From positions 1-16,942 of the forward strand of contig JBBRFH010000042.1 in the NCBI GenBank assembly GCA_038224615.1: DNA of 16,942 nt, written 5' to 3'. The translations under genes and the position numbers were made by a program. The notes beneath the pieces are model-generated. The model did not search any database and was not told where the DNA came from. It saw only the letters and a list, made by a program, of their open reading frames with translations. This DNA is from JBBRFH01 sp038224615. Its GTDB lineage: Bacteria; Planctomycetota; Phycisphaerae; Tepidisphaerales; Tepidisphaeraceae. Within the stretch, counting starts at the first letter, position 1, and each line of letters opens with the position of its first letter. Shown in pieces: positions 12,715 through 16,942 of this stretch.

Positions 12715-13305
12715 CTACTCGCGACGTGTCTTGCGCTTGCGCACCTTCGTCGGCGAGATCTTCGCCGCCTGCAGCGCCTCGTCGTAGGAGCCAAAATAGC
12801 GCAGCGCCGCGGCGTGGAGCCCGGGATCCTCGCGCTGCACCGCGCCGCTGTTGAGCGCCTCGGCATCGGCGTTGCGAGCCTTGAGCTCGTACACGATCGA
12901 GTTGCGATTCCATTTCCGGTAACGCGAGACATCGTCCGAATCGAGACCCGCGGCGTGCAGCGCGCGGTGCCAGCCTCCGAACAGGCGTCCCTGGATTGCG
13001 GCAAAGGCGGCCTTGCCCAGATCATCGCGGCGCTTGGTCACCGATGCCCAGTTCAGATCATGCCCTTTGCGCCTGGCACCCTTGATGGCAGCGATCACCC
13101 GCTGCTTGGTCCAGCGCGGTCGCCGGGCGATGTCCTCGTAATTGAGGCCTGCCTTTTCGACCGCGAGGCGGTACGATCTGAAGTGATACGCCGCCGCCGA
13201 GACAAGCGCTTGGTTTTTCTTGGCCAGGTTGTTGTAAGAGAGGTCCCGCCCCTTCTTGTACAACGATTTTAGTTCCGAAAGAATTCGCTCTTTGGTCCAG
13301 ATCAT
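12715..13305 (-). CDS. Homing-endonuclease-associated (HNH) repeat protein, three repeats
   Basis: A 196-residue basic protein built of three divergent copies of a roughly 55-residue unit that I assign to the homing endonuclease associated repeat (HNH_repeat). The copies start at W3 (WTKERILSELKSLYKKG), W65 (WTKQRVIAAIKGARRKG) and W132 (WNRNSIVYELKAR). Each has a basic turn, a middle segment with paired small residues, then an aromatic-plus-basic helix (FRSYRLAVEKAGL, FGGWHRALHAAGL, FGSYDEALQAAKI). The tail is strongly basic (KVRKRKTRRE). In nucleases such repeats are thought to bind DNA; no HNH, GIY-YIG or other catalytic domain is present, so a DNA-binding or regulatory role is inferred. 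Start ATG 13303-13305 lies nine bases after a good -10 box and lacks a Shine-Dalgarno. Divergent from truB. Confidence 0.72.
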   Translation of the reverse strand: MIWTKERILSELKSLYKKGRDLSYNNLAKKNQALVSAAAYHFRSYRLAVEKAGLNYEDIARRPRWTKQRVIAAIKGARRKGHDLNWASVTKRRDDLGKAAFAAIQGRLFGGWHRALHAAGLDSDDVSRYRKWNRNSIVYELKARNADAEALNSGAVQREDPGLHAAALRYFGSYDEALQAAKISPTKVRKRKTRRE

Positions 13306-13314
13306 CGTAGTGCA

Positions 13315-13343
13315 TTTGTAGTAAATACATCGATTGCGATCAA
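13315..13343 (-). promoter_or_regulatory. Promoter for the HNH-repeat gene, probably leaderless
   Basis: On the minus strand TTGATC (complement of 13338-13343) is followed by a 17-base spacer and TACAAA (complement of 13315-13320). Only nine bases separate this -10 from the ATG ending at 13305. The -35 lies next to the truB start (13347), so the divergent genes share a 41-base intergenic region. Confidence 0.6.
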
Positions 13344-13346
13344 GGG

Positions 13347-14048
13347 ATGAAATCTATCGAGCAAAAACTTCATGGAATTTTGTGCGTCGACAAGCCCGTC
13401 GGCGTGACGTCGGCGGCGGTGGTGGGGCGGGTGAAACGGCTGCTCCCGCGCGGTGCCCGGGTCGGCCACGCCGGAACGCTCGACCCCTTTGCGACCGGTG
13501 TCCTGCTGCTGCTGGTCGGCCGCGCCACCAAGCAGTGCGAGGCGCTGATGGGCAGCCCCAAGCAGTACGTCGCCACGGTCAAACTCGGTGCGACGACCGC
13601 ATCCGACGATACCGAATCGCCCGAGCAGCCGCTACCAAATGCCGCACCCGTGGCGCAGGCGGAGCTGCTTGCCGCGATCGCCAGACAGATCGGCGCTGTC
13701 GAGCAGATGCCGCCGGTCTACAGCGCCTTAAAGGTCGGCGGCAAGCGCGCCTGCGACCGCGTCCGCGCCGGGCAAAGTGTCGTGCTTCAGCCTCGGATCG
13801 TGCAGATCTACGGCATCGAACTGCTCGACTACGCCTGGCCGCTCGTGCGACTGAAGATCGACTGCGGTCGCGGCACGTACGTCCGCGCCATCGCCCGCGA
13901 CATCGGGCAGTCCCTCGGCGTCGGCGGGTACCTGATCGAACTTCGCCGCACGCGCGTGGGGGATTTCGACGTCGCCGAGTCGCTTGCGCCCGAAACCATG
14001 ACACCCGAATCGCTCGTCGAGCGTCTGGAAGGGATCGACCGGGCGTAG
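13347..14048 (+). CDS. truB: tRNA pseudouridine(55) synthase
   Basis: TruB converts U55 in the T-loop of elongator tRNAs to pseudouridine. The 233-residue protein begins MKSIEQKLHGILCVDKPVGV, has the catalytic motif HAGTLDPFATGVL with nucleophile D46, the KQYVATVKLGATT segment, QMPPVYSALKVGGKRA and the late CGRGTYVRAIARDIG motif. It is shorter than E. coli TruB (314 residues) and stops soon after the catalytic fold, so it lacks the C-terminal PUA-type domain; short TruB proteins are common in some phyla. AAGGG directly abuts the ATG, too close for a normal ribosome site. Divergent from the HNH-repeat gene and convergent with the FAH-family gene 27 bases downstream. Cytoplasmic. Confidence 0.95.
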   Translation: MKSIEQKLHGILCVDKPVGVTSAAVVGRVKRLLPRGARVGHAGTLDPFATGVLLLLVGRATKQCEALMGSPKQYVATVKLGATTASDDTESPEQPLPNAAPVAQAELLAAIARQIGAVEQMPPVYSALKVGGKRACDRVRAGQSVVLQPRIVQIYGIELLDYAWPLVRLKIDCGRGTYVRAIARDIGQSLGVGGYLIELRRTRVGDFDVAESLAPETMTPESLVERLEGIDRA

Positions 14049-14075
14049 CGTTCGCGTGGCCTTAAAAGGTCGCGA

Positions 14076-14873
14076 TCATTCCGCAACGCAGTGATTGCTC
14101 AGCCGGCCGATCTTTTCGACTTCGACATCGACGCTGTCGCCGGGCTTCAGCCACACCTGCGGGTTGCGGCCCATGCCGACGCCTGCGGGCGTGCCGGTGA
14201 GGATCACCGCGCCCGGGCGGAGCGTCAACGTGCTGGAGAGCGACGCGATCAGGCTCGGCACGTCGTAGATCATGTCGCGCGTGTTCGATTGCTGCATGAA
14301 CTCGCCGTTCACCTTGCAGGAGATCGCCAGGTTGTTCGGGTCGGCGATTTCGTCCCGGGTGACGATCCACGGGCCGAGCGGGCAGAAGCTGTCGAACGAT
14401 TTGCCGCGTGCAAACTGTCCGCCGCCCAATGCTTTGTCGCGCTGCCAGTCGCGCGCTGAGACGTCGTTGGCGCAGGTGTAGCCGAAGACGTATTCGAGTG
14501 CGCGCTCCCTGGTGACGTTCCGCGCCGCCTTGCCGATCACCACGCAAAGCTCGGCCTCAAAGTCGACCATCGCACTGTTGCGGGGGATGACGATCGGCTT
14601 GCCGGGATCGTTGAGCGTGCCCGATGCCTTGATGAACAGCATCGGGTTCTGCGGGATCGCGGTGCCGGTCTCGGCGGCGTGGGCGCGGTAGTTGACGCCG
14701 ATACACAGGATGTCCGTCGGCACCAGCGGCGCCAGCAGCGCGTCGACCGGCACGACCCGGCCGGTGACGGAGTACGAGCCGAAGAGATCGCCATCGATCA
14801 CCCGGGCGCTGCGGTCGTCGACCAACTGGCCCAGATGAACCGACCCGCCCGACAGGAAACGTGCGATTCGCAT
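14076..14873 (-). CDS. Fumarylacetoacetate hydrolase (FAH) family protein
   Basis: A 265-residue metal-dependent enzyme of the FAH superfamily, whose members hydrolyse, decarboxylate or isomerise beta-diketo or 2-oxo acids, mostly in aromatic catabolism. The fold begins with a short N-terminal domain (MRIARFLSGGSVHLGQLVDD) and continues into the catalytic core: NYRAH (61-65), FIKASGTLNDPG (80-91), metal ligands E106 and E108 in FEAE, D137 in CANDVSARDWQ, K158 in GKSFDSFCPLGPW, and GTPAGVGMG near 227-235. All expected metal ligands are present. Exact substrate cannot be deduced; 2-hydroxyhepta-2,4-diene-1,7-dioate isomerase-like or acylpyruvase-like activities are possible. ATG 14871-14873 is preferred over 14891 as the family-like start; TATCCT (complement of 14881-14886) seven bases upstream hints at another leaderless mRNA, without a good -35. 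Confidence 0.93.
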   Translation of the reverse strand: MRIARFLSGGSVHLGQLVDDRSARVIDGDLFGSYSVTGRVVPVDALLAPLVPTDILCIGVNYRAHAAETGTAIPQNPMLFIKASGTLNDPGKPIVIPRNSAMVDFEAELCVVIGKAARNVTRERALEYVFGYTCANDVSARDWQRDKALGGGQFARGKSFDSFCPLGPWIVTRDEIADPNNLAISCKVNGEFMQQSNTRDMIYDVPSLIASLSSTLTLRPGAVILTGTPAGVGMGRNPQVWLKPGDSVDVEVEKIGRLSNHCVAE

Positions 14874-14900
14874 GCCCCGGAGGATACTCAAGACGGCCGA

Positions 14901-14929
14901 TTGCGTCGCCCGTGGGCGTGGGCTAAAGT
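14901..14929 (+). promoter_or_regulatory. Promoter of tRNA-Val
   Basis: TTGCGT (14901-14906), a 17-base spacer and TAAAGT (14924-14929). Transcription would start near 14936, about 17 bases before the tRNA 5' end. The region also carries the divergent start of the FAH-family gene. Confidence 0.55.
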
Positions 14930-14952
14930 GCCTGATCCTGAGTTTCCAACTC

Positions 14953-15026
14953 GGTCGAGTAGCTCAATTGGCCAGAGCACCAGTCTTACACACTGGGGGT
15001 TGTGGGATCGTGCCCCACCTCGACCA
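14953..15026 (+). tRNA. tRNA-Val (anticodon UAC), atypical T-loop
   Basis: A full cloverleaf: acceptor GGTCGAG (14953-14959) pairs perfectly with CTCGACC (15019-15025), discriminator A15026; D stem GCTC/GAGC; anticodon stem CCAGT/ACTGG with loop CTTACAC giving anticodon TAC (14987-14989), valine; variable loop GGGTT; T stem GTGGG/CCCAC (15002-15006, 15014-15018). The T-loop is ATCGTGC rather than TTCGANY: position 54 is A and position 58 is T, the reverse of the normal T54-A58 pair, while C56 and U55 are kept. CCA is not encoded (ATTG follows). All stems are intact, so it is probably expressed, but function is less certain than usual. A transposase remnant follows within 20 bases. Confidence 0.9.
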
Positions 15027-15044
15027 TTGCCGTCAGTGCCCTGA

Positions 15045-15179
15045 GCCCTGCCCCCGGCGGGCAAGCGGGCGGCGAGCGCGGTGCCGCAGGGTCATTGGAA
15101 ACTGTTGACGATACTGGGCGCGTTGCGGCTGGACGGACCGGTGGCGGAGGCGACGATCGAATCGGCAACAGACGCCGAA
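15045..15179 (+). mobile_element. IS630-family transposase remnant
   Basis: The plus-strand frame from 15045 reads ALPPAGKRAASAVPQGHWKL, then LTILGALRLDGPVAEATIES up to about ATDAE at 15179. This resembles the middle of IS630-type DDE transposases, where an HWK-T-LGALR-G stretch precedes the second acidic region. Only about 45 residues remain: both ends, start codon and the rest of the catalytic core are missing, and the similarity stops abruptly near 15179. No inverted repeats or TA target duplication are seen. It is a decayed fragment behind the tRNA. Assignment is from remembered family patterns, without a search. Confidence 0.6.
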
Positions 15180-15340
15180 TGGGGACCGAAGATGCCGTCA
15201 TCGGCGCGAGACACCGTCCCCCCCTGTTCCACGAGTGCGTACGCGTGCCGGCCGTGTGCAACCCGCGCAATCCCCGGGGGCTCTTGGAACGTCCAGAGGC
15301 AGAGGAGATTGCGAATGAAGGTGACGTTATTCACGTGCAT
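15179..15340 (-). pseudogene. N-terminal fragment of a probable secreted or glycan-related protein
   Basis: On the minus strand, ATG 15338-15340 opens a frame reading NNVTFIRNLLCLWTFQEPP, then GIARVAHGRHAYALVEQGG and TVSRADDGIFGPHSAS, with clearly protein-like periodicity (WxFQE, GxARVxxGxHAYxL, DGxFGPxS). I recall similar N-terminal segments in planctomycete sialidase- or LamG-type proteins but cannot name the family. The sensible sequence ends at about 15179, exactly where the plus-strand transposase remnant ends; beyond this the frame runs to a stop at 15092 through unrelated sequence. It looks like a truncated 5' gene end joined to the IS fragment. Confidence 0.4.
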
Positions 15341-15387
15341 TGGGGTGTGATCCTAATCCGGGATCCGATTGTACCCGCCGGCAATCT

Positions 15388-16386
15388 CACGGCGATTCCG
15401 ATCCGTCGCTGGGATCGGCCGCGGCGTTGGATCGGGCGATGCAGTTGTTTGCCGAGATGAGCGGGCACCAGGAACTGCGATCGGTGCCGTGGGTCATCTG
15501 GGGCCATTCCGGCGGCGCGTCATGGGCGGTTCACATGGCCGGGCTTTATCCGGAGCGAACCATTGCTGTTTTTGCCCGTTCGGGCGGCATGTCGCTTCGC
15601 TCGCCCGCCACGCAGCCCGACGGCACCGCCAAGCCCGAGGGCGCGCCGGCGCTCGACACGTCGGCGATCGCCGGCATCCCGATTTTGTTTGTGTACGGCG
15701 AGAAGGAAGCCGACCGCATCGGGCCGCGCGTCACGTCGACGATGGCGTCCGGGCGCGCAGGGCGCGCTCTGGGCGGCGGTCGTCGAGCCTAATTCGGGAC
15801 ACGACTGCGCCAACTCGCGCATGCTCGCCATCCCGTTCTTCGATGAGCTGATCGCGCGCCGCGTCGGCGACAATAGGAAACTCAAGGCCCTTCAATTAAT
15901 GACGGCTGGGTCAGCGGCAAGGACGCAGCCGCCCGTCGCGCCGGGGACGAGAGCCGGGCGTCGGCAGATCTGAACTGGATGCCCACCGAATATCTGGCCG
16001 CACAACTGCTCACCTTCGCCAGGCAGGGCAAAACGGACTACGCAGGCAAACTGCGAGCCCCGGCGTACGTGAAGATGTCCACGCTCGCCGACGGCCAGAT
16101 TCGGATTACCTGGTCCTGCGAGGTCGACCCGATCGGCGGCCTGCGCACGTTCCGCCTTTACCGCGACGGAAAGAACATCGGAACGTTCGCAGGGCAAATC
16201 TCCAAAGCCAACAAGTCCAGCGATTATCAGGTTTGGAATTTCGGCGACGAACCCGACCCCGCCGGCAGCACGACCATGGAATTCATCGTTCCCGCCGACA
16301 CCGGCGCACCCGGCTCGAAGTTTGCCGTCTCGGGGGTCAACCATCATGATACGGCGTCCGATCCGACCCCGGACGCCGTAGGGTAG
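15388..16386 (+). pseudogene. Alpha/beta-hydrolase (esterase-like) pseudogene with two frameshifts
   Basis: Three frame segments join into one alpha/beta-hydrolase-like product. Segment one (to about 15750) reads AALDRAMQLFAEMSG and WVIWGHSGGASWAVHMAG, a nucleophile elbow with Ser at 15508-15510, then GIPILFVYGEKEADRIGPR. Near 15751-15753 an extra base, probably in a GGG run, shifts to frame two: GAQGALWAAVVEPNSGHDCA with the candidate catalytic His at 15800-15802, then IPFFDELIARRV. Near 15885-15892 a compensating shift returns to the first frame: NDGWVSGKDAAARRAGDE, LNWMPTEYLA and a beta-rich C-terminal domain (FRLYRDGKNIGTF, PGSKFAVSGVNHH) ending at the TAG 16384-16386. The N-terminal part, with the oxyanion strand and any signal peptide, is missing. 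Feruloyl-esterase or depolymerase-like ancestry is possible. Confidence 0.7.
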
Positions 16387-16405
16387 ATGCGAATCGCTTT
16401 AAGCG

Positions 16406-16942
16406 TCATCGCCGCACGGGCCATAGGGGCAACCGCGCGATCGGGAATTCCAATTGCTGGAAGGGTCCGGGCCGGGGCGTGACAGGATAAGGCTGGCCGA
16501 GGAAATCGCGGTCGAGGTTCGGCACCGGTTCGCAGCGCACCGCATCTTCCGGGAAACGCACCGGGAGTGTGAGGCAGGTGGTGAGTAGCGACAGGCCATC
16601 GCGGATCATCTTCATCGTGCGCGACGTCGTATCATTGCCCGACGCGGCAGACCAGATTTCATGATTCACCTGGCCCGTCTGGGCGAAACTTTCCCACGCA
16701 GGCCATTGCCGCTCGGGAAGCTTGTTCATGCGCAGTGCCGCCTGCATCGCGGCGACAACGACCTCGGTTGTCTGCGCTTCGATGTCAGCCCCGAGCACCT
16801 GCTGCATCTGTCCGCAGTGCGTGCGATTGGTGATCGCGAACTGGGGCGGCTGTGACTCCGAACCTTCGTCAAGGTATTCGCCGGCACCGACGAATAGATT
16901 GCCGTTCGAAAAATTGTTGCCCGCGCACGCCCAGGGCAGCGG
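16406..16942 (-). CDS. Hypothetical protein, C-terminal part (5' end outside window)
   Basis: A minus-strand frame that stays open from the right edge of the window to a TGA at 16406-16408, giving at least 178 residues without a start. It begins PLPWACAGNNFSNGNLFVGA, continues with FAITNRTHCGQMQQVLGADI and VVVAAMQAALRMNKLPERQW, and ends with a Pro-rich tail (PYPVTPRPGPFQQLEFPIAR then LPLWPVRR). No membrane segment or catalytic motif is seen and I do not recognise the family. Two cysteines and an Asn/Gly-rich start suggest, weakly, an exported protein. Codon use is similar to the neighbouring genes. It converges with the hydrolase pseudogene, 19 bases away, with no clear terminator between them. 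An internal ATG at 16805-16807 could be mistaken for the start. Confidence 0.6.
   Translation of the reverse strand, partial: PLPWACAGNNFSNGNLFVGAGEYLDEGSESQPPQFAITNRTHCGQMQQVLGADIEAQTTEVVVAAMQAALRMNKLPERQWPAWESFAQTGQVNHEIWSAASGNDTTSRTMKMIRDGLSLLTTCLTLPVRFPEDAVRCEPVPNLDRDFLGQPYPVTPRPGPFQQLEFPIARLPLWPVRR

Noticed and set aside
13334..14065. Plus-strand 243-codon frame overlapping truB
   Set aside because: Arg/Ala-rich out-of-frame shadow; truB in the other frame is complete.
14049..14075. CCTTTTAAGG-like symmetry between truB and the FAH gene as a terminator
   Set aside because: CCTT-AAAAGG has a stem too short to call.

Overview
The window looks like a chromosomal segment from a high-GC planctomycete, most likely of the Phycisphaerae/Tepidisphaera-Humisphaera type. 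Evidence: a large surface protein whose N-terminus carries the planctomycete LEPR-XLL-type motif (LEKRELMS), high-GC coding with GC-rich third positions, many hypothetical proteins of planctomycete style, and several genes with no Shine-Dalgarno but with a promoter directly abutting the start codon. The phylum is an inference from these features, not from a marker-gene comparison.

Layout. 18-3265 is a corrinoid (B12) methyl-transfer module: a cognate corrinoid protein on the minus strand, divergent from a translationally coupled pair made of a DUF1638 protein and a RACo-type ATP-dependent reductive activator of corrinoid proteins. The methyltransferase itself is not in view. 3266-3645 is non-coding and ends in the terminator of the next operon. 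3646-4622 is the ribosomal operon rplM-rpsI (minus strand) with a near-consensus promoter at 4697-4725 and a repeat-rich spacer between the two genes. 5100-8027 is a large hybrid sensor histidine kinase (MASE1-CHASE-HisKA-HATPase-REC), separated from a convergent glycine-zipper protein (8193-8858) by a perfect 14-bp hairpin.

9044-9307 encodes a stand-alone Nfu N-domain protein. 9485-12274 encodes a 929-residue secreted protein: LEPR-XLL motif, RTX-like calcium-binding repeats, Pro/Thr linker, PKD domain and a right-handed beta-helix of the pectate-lyase type. 12375-12656 is a small hypothetical gene. 12715-13305 (minus) is a protein made only of three homing-endonuclease-associated (HNH) repeats. 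13347-14048 is truB and 14076-14873 (minus) is a fumarylacetoacetate-hydrolase-family enzyme.

14953-15026 is a tRNA-Val(UAC) with an atypical T-loop. Directly behind it lies a stretch of broken genes: an IS630-family transposase fragment, a minus-strand N-terminal fragment of a probable surface protein, and an alpha/beta-hydrolase pseudogene with two frameshifts (to 16386). The window closes with the 3' part of an unrecognised minus-strand gene (16406 to the end).

No CRISPR array, phage or complete defence system is visible. The most distinctive points are the corrinoid module with the uncharacterised DUF1638 protein, repeated use of apparently leaderless promoters, the odd tRNA and the debris behind it, and the nuclease-less HNH-repeat protein.
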